Of a stretch of 64,000 nucleotides of DNA, positions 7,771 to 15,493 are shown one piece after another. The stretch lies in contig NZ_JACNMF010000003.1 of assembly GCF_014270105.1 (NCBI RefSeq), positions 62,001 through 126,000 on the forward strand, given 5' to 3'. Each line of letters opens with the position of its first letter. Position 1 is the stretch's first letter. A program made the translations under genes and the position numbers. This DNA is from Hyunsoonleella aquatilis. GTDB lineage: Bacteria; Bacteroidota; Bacteroidia; Flavobacteriales; Flavobacteriaceae. Under the pieces are notes generated by a model. It searched no databases, was not told the DNA's origin, and saw nothing but the letters and a program-made list of their open reading frames with translations.

Positions 7771-8859
7771 TTAGCTTTTAAATTTATCCACTAATTTTCT
7801 AAAGGTATTATACAAAAATGCATTCGTTTTTGCATAATAAAACGAAATAAAACAAACAACAAGTATAAAACAAATTGCGCCTATAATGGCCTCCGTTGGG
7901 TTGAGGGATTTTCGCAAATACCGGCTCAGCCCATAGCCCGTATAGCTGCCGTAAATGATAATAAAATGAATGACATAAATGGACAGCGTTTTTTGGCCGA
8001 TACTTGTGATGATGGATTGTTTCATAAAACGTTCAAGAGTATAAAATAGGGCGAAAATCACCAAAACATTTCCAAATCTTGTAAACAGATAATTGTAGTT
8101 TGCCGAGGCATATAACAATTCAAAATCCGTTAAGCGATACAATTTCACTAAAACCAATGAAGAATAATTTATCAATAAGAGTCCAATAATAAAAAATGAG
8201 GCAATCGTCAGTAATTTAAATCGTGGCCTGTGCACGTGCCTAAAAAATACCGTGGCCAACCAAGCGCCAAATGCGGTATAGCCAAACCAAGGTAGAATGG
8301 TAAAGATTGAACCATTTTCTTTGGTAATATAGTTGGCAAGAAGTTTGGGCGCGCCTGAAAGTGATAGCTCCCTGTAAAGTGGCTCGGTTAAAAAACAAGC
8401 GATTCCGATAATGGCCAACACAATTGACAGTACATACGAATGTTTTTTCAACAGCATATGCAAAAACACCAAAATGATAAGGGACAGCCCGATACATTGC
8501 AACACATCTACGGCAAGAAACCTTAAGTTAAAATCGCCATTGAGCCAATTAAGTATATTGATGCGCAAACTGTAGCCAATCGCAATAAGCAGCAAACCCC
8601 GATACAGTCCTTTTTTAATCCGAGGTTTGTCGTCGCCTTTGGTGTAAGCCCGCAACAACAAATACATAAAAACCAACCCAGAAATGGTAAAAAAGGTTGG
8701 CGCGGTAATCCCACGAAAATAAGACCAAATGGCATATGCCGTGTTCTCAGGATCCCTAAAAATGGGGTCGATCAAGGTATCTATAAAATGCCCTTGGAGC
8801 ATCATCAATATGGCAAAAGCTCGAACGGCATCAATAAAATACAAGCGGTTAGTGTGCAA
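7771..8859 (-). CDS. DUF1624 / heparan-alpha-glucosaminide N-acetyltransferase-like membrane protein
   Basis: 362 residues with about ten hydrophobic segments. The start RLYFIDAVRAFAILMMLQGHF with a histidine in the first helix, then YFRGITAPTFFTISGLVF, is diagnostic of the DUF1624 acyltransferase family (heparan-alpha-glucosaminide N-acetyltransferase-like, YeiB-related). Such enzymes are thought to move acetyl groups across the inner membrane onto extracytoplasmic glycans; the acceptor here is unknown. It is the first gene of a leftward pair with the TfoX-domain gene. The upstream region to the divergent symporter gene is 89 bases with no clear promoter box. Confidence 0.87.
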   Translation of the reverse strand: MHTNRLYFIDAVRAFAILMMLQGHFIDTLIDPIFRDPENTAYAIWSYFRGITAPTFFTISGLVFMYLLLRAYTKGDDKPRIKKGLYRGLLLIAIGYSLRINILNWLNGDFNLRFLAVDVLQCIGLSLIILVFLHMLLKKHSYVLSIVLAIIGIACFLTEPLYRELSLSGAPKLLANYITKENGSIFTILPWFGYTAFGAWLATVFFRHVHRPRFKLLTIASFFIIGLLLINYSSLVLVKLYRLTDFELLYASANYNYLFTRFGNVLVIFALFYTLERFMKQSIITSIGQKTLSIYVIHFIIIYGSYTGYGLSRYLRKSLNPTEAIIGAICFILVVCFISFYYAKTNAFLYNTFRKLVDKFKS

Positions 8860-8948
8860 AGAAAATGGTTTAGTCTAGCTAAAGATACTTCTAAATATCG
8901 GAATCCAAAATGAAGTAAAATGATATATTTATAAAATAATATCCGTTT

Positions 8949-10319
8949 ATGTTGCAGTTTTTAGAGCAATTCCTCAGTGATTTTTCATCCTTTGTGTGGG
9001 GATTGCCTTTGCTGATACTCTTAACCGGGGGCGGTTTATACCTGTTGGTGCTTTCAAGGTTTTTGCCTTTTCGATATCTGGGGCATGCGATTGCTGTTTT
9101 GCGTGGTAAATACGACAACCCCGATGACCCTGGCCAGATTTCCCATTTTCAGGCTCTGACTACTGCTTTATCCGCCACGGTAGGGATGGGGAATATTGCC
9201 GGTGTGGCAGTGGCTATTTCCATTGGTGGACCGGGAGCGGTGTTTTGGTTGTGGGTGAGTGCGGTTATCGGGATGTCCACTAAATTTTATACGTCGGCAT
9301 TGTCCATTATGTTTCGCGGTAAGGATAGTGCAGGGGAGCTTCAGGGAGGCCCAATGTATTTCATTGTTGAAGGATTGGGAAAAGCATGGAAACCTCTGGC
9401 AATATGGTTTAGCGTAAGTGGCTTGGTGGGGGCCCTGCCAGTATTCAATGTCAATCAATTAACGCAGGCAATAAATGATATTCTACTGGAACCAAACGGA
9501 GTGAAGGTGACGCTTTTTTCAAATTTATATATAGGATTGTTTTTAGTGTTCATCACGGGAATAGTTACCCTAGGAGGATTAAAACGCATAAGCAAAACTG
9601 CTTCCAAATTGGTGCCGGCAATGGTCGTTTTGTATTTTTTGGCGGTACTAATTATTTTAATGACAAACATTGAGAGTGTACCAAAATATTTGGTTTTAAT
9701 TGTTACCGATGCCTTTAATGCCGATAACTTTCTAGGCGATTCCTTTTTAGGAGGTACATTGGGCGGATTGATTCTATTGGGCATACGCAGAGGGGCATTT
9801 TCCAATGAAGCGGGAATAGGTACGGCACCAATGGCACACGGCGCAGCCAAAACCAACGAGCCCGTCCGGGAAGGCTTAGTGGCTATGATGGGGCCGGCCA
9901 TAGACACATTGGTCGTCTGTACCCTTACGGCCTTGGCTATTTTGGTAACAGGAGTTTGGCAATCCACGGATGCCAATGGCGTCAGTTTGACCGCATCGGC
10001 ATTTGCCAATGCTATTCCAGGTTTTGGGCAGTATATTTTGCTATTGTGTATTGCAGTATTTAGTATTTCCTCCTTGTTTTCCTATGCTTATTATGGATCA
10101 AAATGCATGGGCTTCCTCTTTGGAGCTGATAAAAAACCGTATTACAATTATATTTACATTGTGAGTATCATTTTGGGAGCCACCACTACATTGAGTATGA
10201 TGATTAATCTCATCGATGGTTTTTTTGCCCTGATGGCCTTCCCAACCATGTTGGCCACTCTAATTTTGGCACCCAAAGTGACCAAAGAAATTAAACGTTA
10301 CATCAAACAAATGCAATAA
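8949..10319 (+). CDS. Sodium:alanine/glycine symporter (AGCS family)
   Basis: 456 residues, about 11 transmembrane helices. Family landmarks are visible: FQALTTALSATVGMGNIAGVAVAI near residue 65 (the AGCS signature region), GGPMYFIVEGLG, RRGAFSNEAGIGTAPMAHGAA near 285, and GPAIDTLVVCTLTALAI. It imports alanine, glycine or related small amino acids with Na+ across the inner membrane. It is followed after 2 bases by the DUF4212 gene, so it appears to be co-transcribed with the second Na+ symporter, an unusual pairing of two Na+-coupled carriers in one operon. Confidence 0.94.
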   Translation: MLQFLEQFLSDFSSFVWGLPLLILLTGGGLYLLVLSRFLPFRYLGHAIAVLRGKYDNPDDPGQISHFQALTTALSATVGMGNIAGVAVAISIGGPGAVFWLWVSAVIGMSTKFYTSALSIMFRGKDSAGELQGGPMYFIVEGLGKAWKPLAIWFSVSGLVGALPVFNVNQLTQAINDILLEPNGVKVTLFSNLYIGLFLVFITGIVTLGGLKRISKTASKLVPAMVVLYFLAVLIILMTNIESVPKYLVLIVTDAFNADNFLGDSFLGGTLGGLILLGIRRGAFSNEAGIGTAPMAHGAAKTNEPVREGLVAMMGPAIDTLVVCTLTALAILVTGVWQSTDANGVSLTASAFANAIPGFGQYILLLCIAVFSISSLFSYAYYGSKCMGFLFGADKKPYYNYIYIVSIILGATTTLSMMINLIDGFFALMAFPTMLATLILAPKVTKEIKRYIKQMQ

Positions 10320-10321
10320 AT

Positions 10322-10579
10322 ATGCAAACAAAACAAAGGGCGAAGGCCTATTGGAAAGAAAATATTAAGTATGTGCTTCTTCTGCTATTAATTTGGTTTT
10401 TGGTTTCTTTTGGAGCTGGAATTCTTTTTAAGGACGCATTGAACACCATTAAAATAGGCGGTTTTAAATTAGGGTTTTGGTTTGCCCAGCAAGGGTCTAT
10501 GTACGTTTTCGTTATTCTAATTTTTATATACGTTCGAATTATGAACAAGCTCGATAAAAAATATGGATATGATGCATAG
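10322..10579 (+). CDS. DUF4212 sodium/substrate symporter small subunit
   Basis: 85 residues with two transmembrane helices (about 17-37 and 56-77) and the family motif RAKAYWKENIKYV followed by WFLVSFGAGI and GFWFAQQGSMYVFV. DUF4212 proteins are encoded just before a large solute:sodium symporter and are thought to be its small subunit. The reading frame overlaps the start of that gene by 17 bases, which supports translational coupling. Confidence 0.92.
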   Translation: MQTKQRAKAYWKENIKYVLLLLLIWFLVSFGAGILFKDALNTIKIGGFKLGFWFAQQGSMYVFVILIFIYVRIMNKLDKKYGYDA

Positions 10580-12350
10580 TTTGTTATTAGCAGAGAACAT
10601 AAGTGTCCAAAATTGGACTTATATCTTGGTGGGTTTGACTTTTGCCATATATATCGGAATCGCTATTTGGTCTAGGGCGGCGTCCACTAAAGAGTTTTAC
10701 GTAGCCGGTGGGGGCGTATCCCCTTTGGCAAATGGCATGGCCACGGCTGCGGATTGGATGAGTGCTGCATCGTTTATTTCTATGGCAGGAATCATTTCCT
10801 TTGCAGGCTATGATGGGGCAGTGTATCTAATGGGTTGGACAGGGGGTTATGTACTTCTGGCATTGCTTTTAGCACCTTATCTACGAAAATTCGGAAAGTT
10901 TACCGTACCTGATTTTATTGGTGACAGGTATTATTCCAAGGTGGCACGCTTTGTTGCGGTGTTATGCGCCTTGTTGGTGTCGTTTACCTACGTGGCTGGG
11001 CAGATGCGCGGTGTGGGTATTGTGTTTTCAAGGTTTTTGGAAGTTGATATTGATACAGGGGTGATTATCGGGATGCTGATCGTGCTGTTTTACGCTGTTT
11101 TGGGTGGCATGAAAGGTATCACCTATACGCAAGTAGCGCAGTATTGTGTGTTGATTTTCGCCTTTATGGTGCCAGCGATTTTTATTTCGATACAAATGAC
11201 GGGAAACCCCATACCGCAGTTGGGTTTTGGTGATACCCTGACGGATGGATCGGGTGCCTATCTTTTGGACAAATTAGATGGTTTGAGTACAGAGTTGGGT
11301 TTTGATGAATACACCGAAGGTTCAAAATCCATGATTGATGTATTCGCCATAACCTTGGCATTAATGATCGGGACGGCGGGTTTGCCACACGTTATCGTTC
11401 GATTCTTTACCGTGAAGCGGGTAAAAGATGCCCGGAAGTCAGCGGGCATAGCATTGTTGCTTATCGTGATTTTATACACCACAGCTCCTGCAGTGGCTGC
11501 TTTTGCAAGGACAAATTTAATTGAAACGGTTTCCGATCAGCCTTATGTGACTGTACCGGAATGGTTTAAAAAATGGGAGGAAACCAAGCTCATCAGTTTT
11601 ACGGATAAGAATACTGATGGCAAAATTCAATATGTAAAGGGTAATGCTTATTTGAAGAACGAGGACGGAAAAGTAGATTTCACAAAACCAGATTCCCGAA
11701 CAAAAAATGAACTTTATGTGGATAGGGATATTATGGTGTTGGCCAACCCAGAAATCGCAAAGTTGCCCAATTGGGTGATTGCCCTTGTGGCTGCTGGTGG
11801 TTTGGCAGCGGCTCTATCGACTGCAGCCGGCTTGCTACTGGTAATTTCATCATCGGTGTCCCACGATTTGATAAAGAAAATGATCAAGCCTTCCATTTCG
11901 GAGCAAGGCGAATTGGTAGCCGCCCGTATTTCTGCTATTGGGGCGGTTTGTGTGGCGGGCTATTTTGGCATACATCCCCCGGGGTTTGTGGCAGCGGTTG
12001 TGGCCTTGGCCTTTGGATTGGCGGCAGCCTCATTTTTTCCGGCCATCATTTTAGGGATTTTTTACAAACGGATGAACAAAGAGGGGGCTATTGCGGGTAT
12101 GGTGGTTGGTATTACTGCCATGATGCTTTATATGATAAAATACAAGTTGGGCTGGTTTGATGACACCCTTCCCGATAAGAGCGAATGGTGGTTTGGCATT
12201 TCGCCCGAAGGATTCGGTACAATAGCCATGTTCTTAAATTTTATGGTATCGATCGTAATTATGAAATTTACGCCTGCGCCTCCAAAAGATGTTCAGGAAA
12301 TAGTTGAGAATATTAGAATTCCGAGTGGTGCGGGAGAGGCCACGCATTAG
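10563..12350 (+). CDS. Sodium:solute symporter large subunit (SSS, VC2705/ActP-like)
   Basis: 595 residues, about 13 transmembrane helices. SSS landmarks include EFYVAGGGVSPLANGMATAADWMSAASF near residue 40, GYVLLALLLAPYLRKFGKFTVPDFIGDRYYS, and a late GGLAAALSTAAGLLLVISSSVSHDL. The hydrophilic insert (about 315-400: KFTPxx-like, KWEETKLISFTDKNTDG) is characteristic of VC2705-type symporters paired with DUF4212. These import acetate or short organic acids; the acetyl-CoA synthetase gene that follows supports acetate. The start is ATG 10563, but ATG at 10569 or 10572 is equally possible. The gene ends 191 bases before acs, with a GC-rich repeat in between. Confidence 0.93.
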   Translation: MDMMHSLLLAENISVQNWTYILVGLTFAIYIGIAIWSRAASTKEFYVAGGGVSPLANGMATAADWMSAASFISMAGIISFAGYDGAVYLMGWTGGYVLLALLLAPYLRKFGKFTVPDFIGDRYYSKVARFVAVLCALLVSFTYVAGQMRGVGIVFSRFLEVDIDTGVIIGMLIVLFYAVLGGMKGITYTQVAQYCVLIFAFMVPAIFISIQMTGNPIPQLGFGDTLTDGSGAYLLDKLDGLSTELGFDEYTEGSKSMIDVFAITLALMIGTAGLPHVIVRFFTVKRVKDARKSAGIALLLIVILYTTAPAVAAFARTNLIETVSDQPYVTVPEWFKKWEETKLISFTDKNTDGKIQYVKGNAYLKNEDGKVDFTKPDSRTKNELYVDRDIMVLANPEIAKLPNWVIALVAAGGLAAALSTAAGLLLVISSSVSHDLIKKMIKPSISEQGELVAARISAIGAVCVAGYFGIHPPGFVAAVVALAFGLAAASFFPAIILGIFYKRMNKEGAIAGMVVGITAMMLYMIKYKLGWFDDTLPDKSEWWFGISPEGFGTIAMFLNFMVSIVIMKFTPAPPKDVQEIVENIRIPSGAGEATH

Positions 12351-12368
12351 CTTTTAAGAACGGACTTT

Positions 12369-12464
12369 GGGGCAGGCCCGCGTTAGGGATTGAGGCAATT
12401 GTTGGAGCTCCTCGGAGAGAGCGACTGCCGAAAGCCCGACCCCGAGTACTCGGGGTAACGCCCA
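12369..12464 (+). repeat. GC-rich intergenic repeat element with dyads
   Basis: About 96 bases of markedly higher G+C than the flanks, between the symporter stop and the acs promoter region. It contains an 18-bp perfect palindrome (ACCCCGAGT/ACTCGGGGT, 12439-12456), an outer GCGTTA (12380-12385) / TAACGC (12456-12461) pair, and a central TTGGAGCTCCTCGGAG with overlapping dyads. I recall similar GCGTTAGGGATT...AAAGCCCGACCC...TAACGCCC elements between genes in many Flavobacteriaceae, but no second copy was found in this window. It could also serve as a terminator or mRNA stabiliser for the symporter operon. Confidence 0.6.
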
Positions 12465-12541
12465 AATATTGAATAAAATCTCACCTCAAAATTACTTGAA
12501 TTTAGTATTTTAGACATCCAAAAAATAAATCATCAGACTGC

Positions 12542-14449
12542 ATGAGTAATTACCATATAAAACATTTAGAGGAATATTATCAAGTGTATAGAAAATCGGT
12601 GCGCGAGCCGGAAAACTTTTGGCAGGAAATAGCCGAAGAGCATTTTGTTTGGTATAGAAAGTGGGATAACGTTTTAAGTTGGGATTTTACAAAACCCGAA
12701 GTAAAATGGTTTGAAGGGGCAAAATTGAATATTACGGTGAATTGTATCGACAGGCATTTGATTGCGAATGGCGATAAAACAGCGATTTTGTTTGAGCCGA
12801 ACGACCCAAAAGCTAAAGCTGAACATATTACTTACAGGCAGTTGCACCAGCGCGTATGCCAGTTTGCCAATGTTTTAAAGTCCAAAGGCATCTCAAAAGG
12901 GGATAGGGTTTGTATTTATTTGCCGATGATTCCGGAACTGGCGATTGCGACTTTGGCTTGCGCCAGAATTGGTGCGATACATTCAGTGGTTTTCGCTGGG
13001 TTTTCTTCTACTGCTTTGGCGACTCGAATAAATGATAGCGATTGTAAAATGGTGATTACCAGCGACGGCTCTTATCGAGGTGCAAAGACGATCGACTTAA
13101 AAGGTATCGTGGATGATGCGCTGGAGGATTGCCCATGTGTCGAAACTGTTTTGGTTGCCAAAAGGATAAACTCCGATATTGGAATGAAAGAGGGACGGGA
13201 TGAATGGTTACAACCTCTTTTGGATAATGCTGATTATAACTGCGATCCAGAATTAATGGATGCCGAAGATCCTTTATTCATTTTATACACTTCAGGTTCT
13301 ACGGGTATGCCAAAAGGAATGGTGCATTCCACGGCGGGCTATATGGTCTATACGGCCTATACTTTTAAGAATGTGTTTCAGTATAAAGAAAATGATATTT
13401 ACTGGTGTACCGCCGATATTGGTTGGATTACAGGCCATAGCTATATTGTGTATGGCCCATTGGCCAATGGAGCTACCACCGTAATGTTTGAGGGTGTGCC
13501 AAGCTATCCTGATTTTGGTCGTTTTTGGGAGATTGTTGAAAAGCACAAAATCAATCAGTTTTATACCGCACCTACGGCAATTAGGGCGTTGGCAAAGGAA
13601 GGTCTGGAGCTAGTGGAGAAATACGATTTGTCTTCTTTGAAAGTTTTAGGGTCGGTTGGGGAACCTATTAATGAAGAAGCTTGGCACTGGTACAATGACA
13701 ACATTGGCAAAAAACAAAGCCCAATTGTGGACACTTGGTGGCAAACCGAAACTGGTGGTATAATGATTACGCCAATACCGTTTGCAACGCCGACGAAACC
13801 TACCTATGCTACATTACCTTTTCCTGGGATTCAGCCCGCCTTAATGGATGAGGAGGGAAAGGAGCTTAAAGAAAATCAAGTATCAGGGCGTTTGTGTATA
13901 AAATTCCCATGGCCGTCTATGGCGAGAACGATTTGGGGTAATCATCAGCGCTATAAAGACACCTATTTTTCCGCATTTGAAAACAAGTATTTTACAGGTG
14001 ATGGTGCCTTACGTGATGAGGTAGGCTATTATCGCATTACTGGTCGTGTGGATGATGTTATTATAGTCTCAGGACATAATTTGGGAACCGCACCTATTGA
14101 AGATGCAGTGAACGAACATCCTGCGGTGGCCGAAAGTGCCATTGTTGGCTTTCCGCACGATATTAAAGGGAACGCCCTTTATGGCTATGTAATTTTAAAA
14201 GATGTTGGCGAAACCCGAGACCAAAATAATTTGCGAAAGGAAATCAATCAAATTATTACGGAGCATGTTGGCCCTATCGCAAAACTGGACAAGATCCAAT
14301 TTACCAAAGGATTGCCAAAAACACGTTCGGGGAAAATCATGCGACGTATTTTGCGAAAAATAGCATGTGACGAAACCAGTAACCTAGGTGATACAAGTAC
14401 TTTGCTGAATCCTGAAGTGGTCCAGGATATTATGGACAATGCCTTGTAG
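12542..14449 (+). CDS. acs: Acetate--CoA ligase (acetyl-CoA synthetase)
   Basis: 635 residues, full length. It catalyses acetate + ATP + CoA to acetyl-CoA + AMP. Landmarks: FVWYRKWDNVLSWDF at the N-terminus, the P-loop-like YTSGSTGMPKGMVHST (about 248-263), DTWWQTETGGIMITP (about 398-412, acetate pocket tryptophan), YFTGDGALRDEVGYYRITGRVDDVI, and the C-terminal TRSGKIMRRILRKIA, whose lysine is the acylation/acetylation site in Acs. It sits downstream of a probable acetate symporter. The convergent hydrolase gene ends only 4 bases away, leaving no room for separate terminators. Confidence 0.97.
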   Translation: MSNYHIKHLEEYYQVYRKSVREPENFWQEIAEEHFVWYRKWDNVLSWDFTKPEVKWFEGAKLNITVNCIDRHLIANGDKTAILFEPNDPKAKAEHITYRQLHQRVCQFANVLKSKGISKGDRVCIYLPMIPELAIATLACARIGAIHSVVFAGFSSTALATRINDSDCKMVITSDGSYRGAKTIDLKGIVDDALEDCPCVETVLVAKRINSDIGMKEGRDEWLQPLLDNADYNCDPELMDAEDPLFILYTSGSTGMPKGMVHSTAGYMVYTAYTFKNVFQYKENDIYWCTADIGWITGHSYIVYGPLANGATTVMFEGVPSYPDFGRFWEIVEKHKINQFYTAPTAIRALAKEGLELVEKYDLSSLKVLGSVGEPINEEAWHWYNDNIGKKQSPIVDTWWQTETGGIMITPIPFATPTKPTYATLPFPGIQPALMDEEGKELKENQVSGRLCIKFPWPSMARTIWGNHQRYKDTYFSAFENKYFTGDGALRDEVGYYRITGRVDDVIIVSGHNLGTAPIEDAVNEHPAVAESAIVGFPHDIKGNALYGYVILKDVGETRDQNNLRKEINQIITEHVGPIAKLDKIQFTKGLPKTRSGKIMRRILRKIACDETSNLGDTSTLLNPEVVQDIMDNAL

Positions 14450-14453
14450 CTTG

Positions 14454-15068
14454 CTATATCATCTTAAAATCCAGTAAAAGTTCACCTTCAATGGATGCTT
14501 GTAAATGGTCGCCTTTATAAATTAAACCAGTACCCGACGCGGGTGTACCCGTAAAGATCAAGTCGCCCTCATTAAGGGTCATGAAGCTGGAAACATGAGA
14601 GATAATTTCGGCAAAATTATAGATCATTAAAGAAGTGTTTCCTGTTTGCTTGACTTCACCATTTATTTTTAAATCAAAATTGATATCATTTAGGTTTGGA
14701 AAATCCGAAATCGGTTTAAAGCCCGAAATAGGGGAGGCGCCATCAAAACCTTTTGCTAGTGCCCATGGCCATTTTTGTTCTCTGTAGGCCTTTAAAATAT
14801 CCGTTGCCGTATAGTCAATACCGACTGCAATCTCGCTAATGAAATTCGGTGCATCAGCTACCGAAACGTCTTTGCACGTTTTTCCGATTTTGGCCGCCAA
14901 TTCAACTTCATAAACTATTTCCTTGGTAATCGTGGGGTAAACCACATTTTTGTTCCCAGTAACCAAAGTGCTGTCGGCCTTGAGGAATATGAGTTGTGAC
15001 CCTGTTTTTAGCCCAGGGATCTCGGAAGGATCATTCACGTAGTTTTTGCCTATGCCTATTATTTTCAT
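14454..15068 (-). CDS. Fumarylacetoacetate hydrolase family protein
   Basis: 204 residues, the size of FAHD1-type acylpyruvate hydrolases/oxaloacetate decarboxylases. Motifs: MKIIGIGKNYVNDPSEI, VYEVELAAKIGKT (metal-binding glutamates), AVGIDYTATDI, KGFDGASPIS, and a late LTFTGTPASGTG-like segment (LIFTGTPASGTG). It is a soluble metal-dependent enzyme acting on acylpyruvates or related beta-diketo acids; the physiological substrate cannot be told. It is transcribed toward acs and overlaps its 3' region closely. Confidence 0.9.
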   Translation of the reverse strand: MKIIGIGKNYVNDPSEIPGLKTGSQLIFLKADSTLVTGNKNVVYPTITKEIVYEVELAAKIGKTCKDVSVADAPNFISEIAVGIDYTATDILKAYREQKWPWALAKGFDGASPISGFKPISDFPNLNDINFDLKINGEVKQTGNTSLMIYNFAEIISHVSSFMTLNEGDLIFTGTPASGTGLIYKGDHLQASIEGELLLDFKMI

Positions 15069-15280
15069 AAAAATGAAATGTTTTGTTAAGAAGGTATAAA
15101 TTTACCAAATATGCTTTGATTTTAATGATGATTTAGTAAAAACTATGTATTTCGAAATGTTTGCTTTGCACCCTTAATAACAGGAGAAACAAAACTCACA
15201 ACCATAAATTTTATTGAAGGCAGACAGTAAAGGATGATCGTTAATTATAAGTTTCAGATATTAGGCGAGTTCGTATAGAA

Positions 15281-15309
15281 TTTGAAAGAAAAATCAAAGA
15301 CTATATTTG
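15281..15309 (+). promoter_or_regulatory. Candidate promoter TTTG-N17-TATATTTG
   Basis: TTTG at 15281-15284 and a perfect -7 box TATATTTG at 15302-15309, spacing 17 bases, close to the Bacteroidota optimum of about 19-21. It points toward the TPR/LuxR gene 185 bases downstream, and a 13-bp dyad lies just after the expected start point. Confidence 0.4.
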
Positions 15310-15414
15310 TAATGCGAAGTTGCTATTTGTCAAATAAAGTTGTTCACATTAACCTGGGAAATAATATTATCCGTGGATGATTTTGGGATCTTAACAGGTA
15401 AATAATTTTGAGTA

Positions 15415-15429
15415 TATTTTTGGCAAATA
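15415..15429 (+). promoter_or_regulatory. Second -7 box TATTTTTG embedded in a dyad
   Basis: TATTTTTG (15415-15422) matches TAnnTTTG and is the left arm of the imperfect dyad TATTTTTGGCAAATA. It is 65 bases before the ATG at 15494. A repressor bound here would block the promoter directly. Confidence 0.35.
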
Positions 15430-15493
15430 CGATTAGTGTTTGAATGATTTGAGGTAAAATAGTAAGCGAATTCGTTTTTAAGGATATATTTCA

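Larger units (their letters stand above)
15069..15493. other. 425-base AT-rich intergenic region with operator-like dyads
   Basis: No gene is supported here. It separates the leftward hydrolase gene from the rightward TPR/LuxR regulator gene. It holds two TAnnTTTG boxes on the plus strand (15302-15309 and 15415-15422) and two similar dyads, TATTTGTCAAATA (15324-15336) and TATTTTTGGCAAATA (15415-15429). No stable hairpin or RNA gene was recognised, though a small transcript from the first box cannot be excluded. Confidence 0.5.

Noticed and set aside
9455-10009. 184-codon minus-strand frame opposite the AGCS symporter gene
   Set aside because: Mirror of a strongly conserved transporter; composition typical of antisense shadow.
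11771-12160. 129-codon glycine/tryptophan-rich plus-strand frame inside the SSS symporter
   Set aside because: Shifted frame of helices rich in G and A codons; not a real protein.
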